NCBI RefSeq assembly: GCF_003688855.1
Contig: NZ_REFW01000004.1
Span: 302,450-366,449 of the forward strand
Length of the DNA stretch: 64,000 bases
Origin: Tessaracoccus antarcticus
Lineage (GTDB): Bacteria > Actinomycetota > Actinomycetes > Propionibacteriales > Propionibacteriaceae
Reading direction: 5' to 3'
Under the pieces are notes generated by a model. That model ran no database searches. It had not been told where the DNA came from and saw only the letters and a program-made list of their open reading frames with translations. A program made the translations under genes and the position numbers. Shown one piece after another: positions 28,077 through 35,899 of this stretch. Numbering within the stretch: the stretch's first letter is position 1; the number at the start of each line of letters is the position of its first letter.

Positions 28077-28754
28077 TCAGTCCCTGCACTCATGGCGGAC
28101 GGGCTTGAGCCGGTCGGGTGCCCCGCCGGCCGGTGGGAATTCGCAGGTGAAGGTTCCGCTGTAGCCGAAGAGGAAGCCGAAAACGGGGTTCCTGACCTCG
28201 AGATGGATGCGGTACAGCGCCGCGGACTCGTCCCAGTTCTCCCGCAGGACTGCCTTGCCGCTGAAGATCATGGGGAAGTTGAAGCCCAGCCACCCCTCGT
28301 AAAGGCGTTGTGAGTGTGTGGTCAGGAGGAGGGACCCGTCGGTTTGCACCTTCATGTCGAGGTCGACGGCGAGGTGCTGGTGGGTTCCGAGATAGTCGAT
28401 GATGCGTTGCCGTCCCTCGCTGTAGATCATCGTGGCGTCGAACCTGCTCGTCCTGTGTGGCCGGGCCTGGAACTCGCGGACAAAGGTGACGGTCTCCCGG
28501 CCAAAGGGATCCCGGTACGGGTAGTTCTCGATGGTCAGGGGGACGTCGTGACCGACATCGGGGATGAGGATGTTGCGGATCTTGCCGATGTGCAGGAAAG
28601 GGACCGTCCACCACGGGCCTCGGCGGATTTCGTCCATGTGACCGTGGCCGACGCAGGCATAGCCGGCGTCGAGGCCGACGCCGAAGCGCTTCTGCATCAT
28701 GGGGTGGAGCCGGGTGAAGTCCTCGCCCAGTGCCCGTTCGAAGATTGACGTCAC
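28077..28754 (-). CDS. DUF4166 domain protein
   Basis: A 225-aa cytoplasmic-looking protein spanning the whole DUF4166 family: start SIFERALGEDFTRLHPMMQ, middle YRDPFGRETVTF, end FGYSGTFTCEF. The biochemical role of the family is unknown to me. GTG 28754 overlaps the SRPBCC gene stop (GTGA), so the pair is translationally coupled; SRPBCC folds bind hydrophobic ligands, which hints at lipid or small-molecule handling. Confidence 0.82.
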   Translation of the reverse strand: MTSIFERALGEDFTRLHPMMQKRFGVGLDAGYACVGHGHMDEIRRGPWWTVPFLHIGKIRNILIPDVGHDVPLTIENYPYRDPFGRETVTFVREFQARPHRTSRFDATMIYSEGRQRIIDYLGTHQHLAVDLDMKVQTDGSLLLTTHSQRLYEGWLGFNFPMIFSGKAVLRENWDESAALYRIHLEVRNPVFGFLFGYSGTFTCEFPPAGGAPDRLKPVRHECRD

Positions 28755-29389
28755 GGAGTTTCCAGCCCTTCCAGTGTGGCGGGCGCATCGTCCATCACGG
28801 AGGCGTCGCGGGTCGGCGGTCGGCGGAGGCAACGGGCCGCCCTCGGACGTTGGGAGCGCCACAGCATGAATGTGCTGACGACGGGCCAGCGCCCGGGCTC
28901 CTCCCCGGTCTCTGCCCACATGCGGAGACGGTCAAAACTCAGGGCCGTCATCCACCCGATGAGTCGGCGGGTGACGAGCCGGTCCATGAGTGCTCCCACT
29001 GCGCCAAAGCCGGGTTCGTAGTCATAGCCGGTGATGAAGCGCGTCCCCGTCGCCGTGGGCACGTAGCGCCAGTAGCCGCGGCCCTCACCCATCGGTGAGA
29101 GGCGATCGTCGGTGGCGAACTTGAGGGCCGAGGTCCTCGAGCCGTCCGGCCGGGACCGCTCGCCGACGGAGACTCCGACGCCCTTCAGCGTGTGGAACGG
29201 CAGGGAGCGTTCGTAGACGAAGCGGTAGCCGCCCGCCGGGAGCTCCTCCACAGGGGTGATGCGGCTGAACCGCAGATCCCAACGCGGATGGGCGTCGGTG
29301 TCCTGCGTCAGTTCCCACACCCGCTCCAGCGGCGCCTGAATCTCCACCTCCACGTAGAGGGGTGTTCGGCGTCGACGAGGGGTACCCAT
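28751..29389 (-). CDS. SRPBCC-family ligand-binding protein
   Basis: A 212-aa protein of the START/polyketide-cyclase-like superfamily: YVEVEIQAPLERVWELTQDT at the N-terminus, WDLRF and a C-terminal helix. The last about 35 residues are a basic, non-conserved tail. The frame is open far upstream through the tandem repeat, but ATG 29389 is the real start: TACGCT on the minus strand (29396-29401) lies 6 nt away and homology begins just after. First gene of a two-gene unit with the DUF4166 protein. Confidence 0.8.
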   Translation of the reverse strand: MGTPRRRRTPLYVEVEIQAPLERVWELTQDTDAHPRWDLRFSRITPVEELPAGGYRFVYERSLPFHTLKGVGVSVGERSRPDGSRTSALKFATDDRLSPMGEGRGYWRYVPTATGTRFITGYDYEPGFGAVGALMDRLVTRRLIGWMTALSFDRLRMWAETGEEPGRWPVVSTFMLWRSQRPRAARCLRRPPTRDASVMDDAPATLEGLETP

Positions 29390-29544
29390 GCCGGAAGCGT
29401 AGCGGCGCCAGCATCCACCCCACCCGCGCTCATGCGGGGGGACGGATGAGGGGGCAACCCCGCTCACCCTCAGCACTGGATCAGCTGCAGCCCCACCCGA
29501 CGCTCCCGTGCGGGGTTGGGCATCGTTGGGCGTCCTCTCCCACA

Positions 29545-29826
29545 GGAGTGGGTTCACGGTTCCCCCGGCGCCCACATTGGGGAGTGGTTTCACGGTTCCC
29601 CCGGCGCCCACATTGGGGAGTGGGTTCACGGTTCCCCTGGCGCCCACGCGGGGAGTGGGTTCACGGTTCCCCCGGCGCCCACGCGGGGGAGTGGGTTCAC
29701 GGTTCCCCCGGCGCCCACGCGGGGGAGTGGGTTCAGGTTCGCCGGGCGCCCGCGCGGGGGAGTGGGTTCACGGTTCCCCCGGCGCCCACGCGGGGGAGTG
29801 GGTTCAGGTTCGCCGGGCGTTCCTCG
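29545..29826. repeat. 36-bp GC-rich tandem repeat, eight units
   Basis: Eight head-to-tail units begin with GGAGTGGGTT at 29545, 29581, 29617, 29652, 29688, 29724, 29759 and 29795 (lengths 36, 36, 35, 36, 36, 35, 36, 32). Three variants occur: units 1-2 end in CACATTGG; units 3, 4, 5 and 7 end in CACGCGG(G); units 6 and 8 replace CACGGTTCCCC with CAGGTTCGCC. Units 5-6 and 7-8 form a duplicated dimer. Decayed copies continue to about 29880. The period is a multiple of three, so long spurious ORFs run through it. It lies between the DUF222/HNH pseudogene and the SRPBCC gene; 29402-29544 shows nothing else. Confidence 0.95.
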
Positions 29827-29884
29827 GGAGTGGAGCAGGGACAGCCAGGCGCCCGCGCTGAGGAGTGGCTCACACGGCGCGCAC

Positions 29885-31323
29885 TCACCCGGAGGCGTGG
29901 AGCAGGGGCGGGGCTCCCGGTTCGGCGGGCGAGTGGAGCGGTGGTGGCCGGGATCCGCGGGCCGCCTCGTCCGTGGTGGGGGGCGGGGATGCCCGGCTGG
30001 TGAATCGCTGGGTTCGGCCGGGTGGCGTCACCACAGCCTGACCGGTGTCCGGGTCGATGTGGATGATCCAGCGGTCCCCGGGGCGGCTCCACCGGTCGGG
30101 TTCCACGAGTTGGTGGTGATGCGGACACAACAACACCAGATTCCACAACGCTGTGGCACCGCCTGCCCACCACGGCTGCAGATGGTGCGCCTCGCAGGCC
30201 GAGTCCGGGGCGCTGCACTGGGGAAACACGCATCCACCGTCGCGCAGGCTCAGGGCTTTCCGGATGGCCGGGGTCACCAGGCGCTGCGTGCGGCCCACGT
30301 CCAGGATCTCCGAGGGGCCGCCAAGGACGACGGGCATGAGGTCGGCGTCGCAGCACAACCTGCGCAGGTCCCCGGCGGTGATCGTGGCCCCCCGGGCCAG
30401 CACCCCTGCCCGCTCCGCACGCTCCCTCAGGTCCTCCTCCCGGATGGTCACCACGATCCGGGGCCGGTCCCCAATGCTGGTGGGGGCGTCACGGTGGTCG
30501 ACCACGATCTGGATGAGGGCATCGGCGCGGCGCTGCTCGGGTGTGCGGTTGATGTCCTCGGCTGCCTGGTCCCGCATCACGCGGGGTCCGGGGTCGGTGG
30601 CGCGGGTGGCCCTGAACCTGTCCCTGGCCGCACGGCGATCCGACTCCACATAGGCCTCCACCAGACTGATCAGGGGTGCCGCCTCCAGATGCGGCAGGGA
30701 CCCGTGCAACCACGTCGACCCGTCCCCGTCATCACCCCACCGCAAAGACCGCTTGCTGAACGCCCGGCGTCGTTGCCGCTCCAACCGTGCCGCCTCATCC
30801 TCACCCGTGGGCACCAGTTCGGGGGCGACCTCGGCCAGGACCTGCGGCGCCAACTCCGCCAGACGCCCCGGCGTGTTCCTGGCAGCCCGGTCCAGGAACG
30901 CCTGCTCCGCCCGCAACGTCTGCTCCGCCGTCAGCACCGACGGCAACTGCGCCATCCCCTTCCCGATCGCGCCGCATGCCGGGACGACACCGTGCCAGCC
31001 AGGGCAGCCTCCTTGACCGCCGCATACCGGGCCAGGTCGCGGGCCTGGAACACCTGCCGCGCCGCGTCGTGGGAATCCCGACCCTCATCCACCCCGATCA
31101 ACGACGTGATCGGTGTCCCCGTCGCCGCCACCGAACTCTGCGAGGCCTCATCAGTGAGCACACACGCCAACGACACCGCACGATCCTCAAAACTCCGGGC
31201 CCTCTTCATCAACACCAACCGCTCCGGCGCCGAAAGCCTGACCCGCTCATCGTGGTCAATCGAGGACATCACAGCCTCCAGCGCAGTCAGCGCCTCCGCC
31301 GTGGTCCGCCACCCCTGCTCCAT
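29885..31323 (-). pseudogene. DUF222/HNH endonuclease-like gene (13E12 repeat family), frameshifted
   Basis: Two reading frames make one family protein. The 5' part (31323 to 30931) encodes the DUF222 N-terminus and ends abnormally after AALAGTVSSRHAA. The 3' part (readable from about 30975, with an ATG at 30955, to 29885) continues as IGKGMAQLPSVLTAEQ, the expected sequence, and runs to a complete HNH nuclease motif with CVFPQCSAPD, AHHLQPWW and LCPHHHQLVE. The break maps to GCGGCGCGATCGGG near 30967-30980 and would be repaired by removing two bases (CG). The promoter still looks intact: TAGGTT on the minus strand (31330-31335), 6 nt from ATG. Recent inactivation, or a sequencing error, are both possible. 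Confidence 0.8.
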
Positions 31324-31634
31324 GAACCAAACCTACGGACCACCACTGACATTTTTTGAACAGGTGATCTATTCTTTGGGCTTTTCTTTTCTGACCCGCG
31401 CCCAGCCGCAGTTTCCCTTCTGAACGGGACGGGTGCCGCCTGCGTCATCAGGGTTGTGGGTGGGGCTCCCTGCACCATCAACTCTCCGCGCGTCGGACAA
31501 GCTTCTGGGTCGCTTCCTCCTCGGCCGTGTCGATCCCGGTGTGGGCGTAGGCCGTCGGTCACATCGTGCCGTCGTCGAGGGCCGCTTCGTCTCCGCCGGA
31601 GCACAAGCGGGTGATACGCCGTGGACTACGCCTG
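31324..31634. other. Gene-free stretch with an AT-rich patch
   Basis: About 310 bases lacking a recognisable gene. 31350-31395 is strikingly AT-rich for this genome (runs TTTTTT and CTTTTCTTTTC). On the minus strand 31558-31478 is a 26-codon open stretch with host-like G/C third positions but no start or recognisable motif; it could be a gene remnant. The DUF222 promoter lies at the left edge. Confidence 0.5.
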
Positions 31635-32507
31635 TCAGGGCATGGGGTCGGTGACCCGTCCCACCAGCGAGGGCGCGTCGGAACCGGGGCGCGCGACCGC
31701 GAACCGCCACACGCCGTCGGCCTCATCGGCAGCGAAAGTGGCCTTCGTGGGCAGCATCAGCGGCTTCGTGAAGGCCACGTCGACGCTGAAGGTCTGCGGT
31801 AGCCGCGGGCCCAGGGAGGACAGCGCCTTCGCGTGGGTCCACATGCCGTGGATGATGGGCCGCTTGAACCCGAACGGACGCGAGGTCAGCGGATACAGGT
31901 GGATGGGGTTGCTGTCACGCGACACTTCCGCGTACTGCCGCCCCAGGTCAGCGGGCAGCTGCCACAACTGGCTCGCTGGCACCTCCGGCGGGGACAGTCT
32001 CGCCGCGGGCGGGGGAGCGGGGGCATCCGTGGTCGCCCCCATGGCCATGTAGTTGCTGCGTCCCGACCATGCCAGCTCATCCCCGACGTGGATCTCTCCG
32101 ATGAGGTTGAACGTGACGCCCCGCTTGTGGGGGGCCAGGTTGTCACTCCAGACGGCGATGCGAAGTTCGTCGGTGAGCGTCACTGGACGGTGCAGGGTCA
32201 TGTGGTTCGTGACGTGCACCACCCCGGCCAGCGGGAAGGGGAAGTCCCGCCCCACCATTAGTGCCGCGTGCAGCGGGAACGTGAGTACGTGCAGCCAGGT
32301 GGCGGGAACCTGGTTGCGCAGCGTGAAGCCGCACACCCGGTTGTAGGCCGCCAGCCTTCCCGCATCCTGGTGGTGCTTCTCCACCACTAGGCTGCGCGCA
32401 GGCAGACCCGCCTTGGCGCCGGGGCGCCCCACCGCGGTCAGCATCCCCGTGGCGATCAGGCCACCGACGTCGGGGAGTTCCTTGAGTGTCGTAACCGTGC
32501 GCATCAT
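31635..32507 (-). CDS. MaoC-like (3R)-hydroxyacyl-thioester dehydratase (HtdX-type)
   Basis: A 290-aa double hot-dog-type enoyl hydratase/dehydratase. The C-terminal half has the MaoC hydratase signature: YAEVSRDSNPIHLYP with Asp/His, then IIHGMWTHA. ATG 32507 overlaps the fabG-like stop by 4 nt. The order matches mycobacterial htdX-fabG4-fadA2 (Rv0241c-Rv0243), so the protein probably dehydrates 3-hydroxyacyl thioesters in the same fatty acyl module. Confidence 0.85.
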   Translation of the reverse strand: MMRTVTTLKELPDVGGLIATGMLTAVGRPGAKAGLPARSLVVEKHHQDAGRLAAYNRVCGFTLRNQVPATWLHVLTFPLHAALMVGRDFPFPLAGVVHVTNHMTLHRPVTLTDELRIAVWSDNLAPHKRGVTFNLIGEIHVGDELAWSGRSNYMAMGATTDAPAPPPAARLSPPEVPASQLWQLPADLGRQYAEVSRDSNPIHLYPLTSRPFGFKRPIIHGMWTHAKALSSLGPRLPQTFSVDVAFTKPLMLPTKATFAADEADGVWRFAVARPGSDAPSLVGRVTDPMP

Positions 32508-33916
32508 GCACCCACCAGGTTCTGCCCGCACACCCGGATCACCTGTCCGTTGACACCGCCGGAGGCGGGGTCGCAGAGGTGCACGATGGTTTCGGCCACA
32601 TCCACCGGTTGTCCACCCTGCTGGAGGGAGTTCGTGCGGCGGAAGATCTCCCGGGACACGAAGGGGATGGCAGCAGTCATGTCTGTCTCGATGAAGCCGG
32701 GAGCCACTGCGTTGGCGGTGATGGGGCGATCCGCCAGTTCCTCGGCCATGGCCCACACCAAACCCATCACGCCCGCCTTCGAAGCCGCGTAGTTGGTCTG
32801 CCCCTTGTTGCCGGCCACGCCGGAGGTGGACGCGATGCCGACGATGCGTGCGCAATCGGCGAGGCCACCCGGCAGATCCCGGTCCAGCAGCACCGCGTCG
32901 ATGCGGATCTCGGCGGCGAGATTGACCTCCAGCACGGAGCCCCACAGCTTCTCGTCGAGGTTGGCGAGCATCTTGTCCCGCGTGATCCCGGCATTGTGGA
33001 CGATCGCCCAGATCTTCGTGTCTCCGCCGTGGATGGAGGCCACGTGCCTGGCAATCCGTGCACCGGCGTCGTCAGCCGTGATGTCCAACTGCAGTGCGGA
33101 GCCACCCAGTTCGTTGGCCACGGCGCTGAGGTTTTCACCGGCAGCGGGGACGTCGACGGCCACCACGGTGGCGCCGTCGCGGGCGAAGGTGCGGGCGATG
33201 GCAGCCCCGATGCCGCGTGCAGCCCCCGTCACCACCACGATGCGGCCAGCGAACGGTGCGCCGCGATCGGCGCCGGTCGTCCCCTCGTCCCCGTCCTTGC
33301 GTGGTGCGATGCGCCACGCCTGGCCGTCGACGAAGGCGGACCGGCCCTCGAGCAGGAACGACACGCTGGAGGAGAGATCCCCGGCAGTCGCACCCTCTGT
33401 GAGGAACAACAGGTTCGAGGTGGACCCCCCGCGCAGTTCCTTGCCGATGGTGCGGTTGATGCCGTCGATGCCTTGGGCGACTGCCTTGGCCTCCAGCCCG
33501 TCGACGGCGCTGGCGTCGGTGGCGAGGATGATGATGCGACCGGAGCGCTCAAGCCCCCGCATGGCGGGACGCAGCACCTGCCGCAGCAGTTCCAGCTGGC
33601 CGATCTCGCGCACGCCGGTGGCGTCCACCACGAGCGCGCCCGGACGTGTGGAATAAGCAGGGGGAACGTCGCGGCCGCGCTCATCCTTGGTGCGGTGTTC
33701 GGGTACGTCGACGAGCGCGGTGGAGGGCGCGATCCCCAGGAGGCTCAGCGTCTCGGCTCCCACCCCGCCGCCCGGCAGGGTGGCCAGGGCTGTGTGGCCG
33801 GTGGGTTCTGTGCGTCCGCGACGCAGCTTCGGTGGGTCAGCCAACCCCGCCCTGCGTGCGACTGCGCGCCCCGGGCGGGTGTTGTACAGGGTCTCCAGGA
33901 AACTCGTGCCCGTCAT
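32504..33916 (-). CDS. fabG4: High-molecular-weight 3-oxoacyl-ACP/CoA reductase (FabG4-type)
   Basis: A 470-aa two-domain short-chain dehydrogenase. Residues 1 to about 215 form a degenerate Rossmann-like domain. Residues about 225-470 are a classical SDR with TGAARGIGAAIA, NAG in IVHNAGITRD and the catalytic Ser-Tyr-Lys in ASTSGVAGNKGQTNYAASKAG-like sequence. The extra N-terminal domain distinguishes it from short FabG and matches mycobacterial FabG4. ATG 33916 has GGAGGGG about 6 nt upstream, inside the end of fadA2. It likely reduces 3-ketoacyl-CoA. Confidence 0.88.
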   Translation of the reverse strand: MTGTSFLETLYNTRPGRAVARRAGLADPPKLRRGRTEPTGHTALATLPGGGVGAETLSLLGIAPSTALVDVPEHRTKDERGRDVPPAYSTRPGALVVDATGVREIGQLELLRQVLRPAMRGLERSGRIIILATDASAVDGLEAKAVAQGIDGINRTIGKELRGGSTSNLLFLTEGATAGDLSSSVSFLLEGRSAFVDGQAWRIAPRKDGDEGTTGADRGAPFAGRIVVVTGAARGIGAAIARTFARDGATVVAVDVPAAGENLSAVANELGGSALQLDITADDAGARIARHVASIHGGDTKIWAIVHNAGITRDKMLANLDEKLWGSVLEVNLAAEIRIDAVLLDRDLPGGLADCARIVGIASTSGVAGNKGQTNYAASKAGVMGLVWAMAEELADRPITANAVAPGFIETDMTAAIPFVSREIFRRTNSLQQGGQPVDVAETIVHLCDPASGGVNGQVIRVCGQNLVGA

Positions 33917-33917
33917 G

Positions 33918-35165
33918 TCAGATCCCCTCCAGAATTGCGGTGACGCCCTGGCCACCGGCCGTGCAGATGGACACCAGCCCCCGGCTGCCCGGGCCCTTGG
34001 CGGCGAGCATCTTCGCCAGCGAGGCGACGATGCGCGCGCCGGTGGCGGCGAAGGGATGCCCCGCTGCCAGTGAGCTGCCGTTCACATTCAGCTTCGAGGG
34101 GTCGACGACGCCAACGCCGCCCTGTTCCAGCGCCTTGATGGTCGCCAGAGCAGTCGAGGCGAAGGCCTCGTGGATCTCGAGGAAGTCGAAGTCGTCCAAG
34201 GTCAGGCCGTTGCGCTCCAGAAGCACGGGAATGGCGCGGGTGGGCGCCAGAAGGAGGTCCTCGGCGCCCGTGACGTAGTCCGCGGCGCCCAGTTGCGTGT
34301 CGACGATGCGGGCCAGGGTGGGCCACCCGTGTTCCTTCGCCCACTCCTCCTCGGCCATCAGGACGAGGGCTGCGCCGTCGCTCAGTGCGGTCGAGTTGCC
34401 GGCCGTCATGGTGGCGTCGTCGCCGCGTCCGAAGACGGGTTTCAGTGCCGCGAGCTTGTCAGCGGTCGTGTCAGCGCGCAGGACTGTGTCCCGTGTGACG
34501 CCCAGGTAGCCGGTGACAAGGTCATCGAAGAACCCCGCATCCCAGGCCTTCGCGAGGTTGCGGTGTGACGCAAGCGCCATCTCGTCCTGCGCCTCGCGGG
34601 TGATGCCCCACTTGCGCGTGGTGATCGCCTGGGACTCACCCATGGACAGTCCTGTGCGGGCCTCGTTCACGGTGGGTGGGACAGGTATGAGGTCGGCAGG
34701 GACCAGGGAGGCGAAGGCCTTGACCCGGTCAAGGACGCTCTTGGCGCGCGACGCCGTGAGCATGGCCCGACGAAGCGCCTCGCTGACGACGATGGGGGCA
34801 TCCGAGGCGCTGTCGGCGCCACCCGCGATGCCGTTGTCGATCTGACCGAGCCGGATCTTGTTGGCGATTGTCGCGATGGCCTCCATGCCGGTGCCGCAGG
34901 CCATGGCGACGTCCGTGGCGGGTGTGTGGGGCGAGAGGGCAGAGCCCAGGACGGCCTCTCGGGTCAGGTTGAAGTCGCGGGTGTGCTTGAGCACGGCCCC
35001 GGCAGTCACCTGCCCCATCTGCTGTCCCGCAAGCCCGAACCTCGCCACCAGTCCGTCGAGGGCGGATGTCAGCAGGTCCTGTGCGGAGGCGGCCGCGAAA
35101 CGGCCTCCTGCCTTTGTGAAGGGCGTGCGGTTGCCGCCCACCACCACTGCGTTGCGAAGCACCAT
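33918..35165 (-). CDS. fadA: Acetyl-CoA acyltransferase (thiolase, FadA2-type)
   Basis: A 415-aa thiolase catalysing 3-ketoacyl-CoA cleavage or condensation. The nucleophile Cys is in AMACGTGMEA (about 85-94), the His in LAAGHPFAATGAR and the second Cys in CTAGGQG near the C-terminus. ATG 35165 has GAGGAGGATC upstream. It is the first gene of the leftward unit with fabG4 and the hydratase, divergent from the TetR gene; a TACTCT box on the minus strand (about 35203-35208) is the probable -10. Confidence 0.92.
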   Translation of the reverse strand: MVLRNAVVVGGNRTPFTKAGGRFAAASAQDLLTSALDGLVARFGLAGQQMGQVTAGAVLKHTRDFNLTREAVLGSALSPHTPATDVAMACGTGMEAIATIANKIRLGQIDNGIAGGADSASDAPIVVSEALRRAMLTASRAKSVLDRVKAFASLVPADLIPVPPTVNEARTGLSMGESQAITTRKWGITREAQDEMALASHRNLAKAWDAGFFDDLVTGYLGVTRDTVLRADTTADKLAALKPVFGRGDDATMTAGNSTALSDGAALVLMAEEEWAKEHGWPTLARIVDTQLGAADYVTGAEDLLLAPTRAIPVLLERNGLTLDDFDFLEIHEAFASTALATIKALEQGGVGVVDPSKLNVNGSSLAAGHPFAATGARIVASLAKMLAAKGPGSRGLVSICTAGGQGVTAILEGI

Positions 35166-35242
35166 ATTGGGGATCCTCCTCGGTGAAGATTGTCTGAAAC
35201 CCAGAGTAGCAGGTACTGGGAGTGTGCGGTACGCTGAGTTGC
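35166..35242. promoter_or_regulatory. Divergent promoter region, fadA / TetR gene
   Basis: A 77-nt shared control region. Rightward: TACGCT (35230-35235), 7 nt before the TetR ATG. Leftward: TACTCT on the minus strand near 35203-35208. GGTAC occurs twice, 12 nt apart, and the imperfect palindrome AGTAGCAGGTACT overlaps the leftward -10. These are candidate operator elements for the adjacent regulator. Confidence 0.5.
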
Positions 35243-35899
35243 ATGAACATGACGGTGACCGATGGCCGGACCACCCGGTGGGACGAACACAACGCCCAGC
35301 GTCGACGCGATCTGGTCGAGTCCACCCTGCGCGCCATCCGGCGGCACGGGCCGGGCGTGGGCATGGACGAGGTGGCGGCCGAGGCCGGCACATCGAAGAC
35401 CGTGATCTACCGCCACTTCGGAGGACGCACGGGGCTCTACACAGCCGTGGTGGAATCGGTCCACGAGTTCATATGGTCGCGGCTTCGCCACCACATCTCC
35501 GGCGCCGGTCCACTGGAACCCGCTGAACTCGTGCGCGAACTCACCGACACCTACCTGGCGCTCGTTGAACGGGACCCGCACATCTACCAGTTCGTGGTCA
35601 CCCGTCCGCTGGGGGAGAGCTCGGTGGAGGACCCCGTCACCGGCATCACAGGTCGCATCGGCAACGAGGTGGCGGAGGCTTTCCGCGCCTGGCTGCGCAG
35701 CGAGGGGCTCGATCCCCGGGCCGCCAACACCTGGGGCCACGGTGTCGTGGGCTTCGTGTGGGCCATTGCCGACAAGTGGATCACCACAGGGCACCAGCGA
35801 CCACGCGCCGACATCGTCGATTTCACCGTTCGCCTGTTCGAACCAGCATTCATCCATCAGCAACCCACACCGCGCAGCCCCGAAAGGACCGCATCATGA
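35243..35899 (+). CDS. TetR-family transcriptional regulator
   Basis: A 218-aa repressor-type protein. The N-terminal helix-turn-helix is clear: GPGVGMDEVAAEAGTSKTVI, followed by YRHFGGRTGLY. The C-terminal helical ligand-binding domain has Trp/Phe-rich segments compatible with an acyl-CoA or lipid ligand. ATG 35243 follows TACGCT with a 7-nt gap: leaderless (ATG 35249 is a second option). It overlaps the acyl-CoA oxidase gene by 4 nt and faces fadA, so it probably represses both arms of the module and itself. Confidence 0.9.
   Translation: MNMTVTDGRTTRWDEHNAQRRRDLVESTLRAIRRHGPGVGMDEVAAEAGTSKTVIYRHFGGRTGLYTAVVESVHEFIWSRLRHHISGAGPLEPAELVRELTDTYLALVERDPHIYQFVVTRPLGESSVEDPVTGITGRIGNEVAEAFRAWLRSEGLDPRAANTWGHGVVGFVWAIADKWITTGHQRPRADIVDFTVRLFEPAFIHQQPTPRSPERTAS

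Noticed and set aside
29545..29826. CRISPR array.
   Set aside because: Units abut head to tail without unique spacers, and no cas gene is in the window.
30555..30955. Treating the 3' HNH part as an independent gene starting at ATG 30955.
   Set aside because: The sequence upstream of 30955 continues the family in the same frame, and the N-terminal DUF222 half is present in the other frame, so it is one broken gene.
29516..31423. A 635-codon plus-strand reading frame across the repeat and HNH region.
   Set aside because: It is open because the 36-bp repeat has no stops and the HNH gene is high-GC. Its product is Pro/Arg-rich and matches no family, while the opposite strand encodes clear DUF222/HNH motifs.
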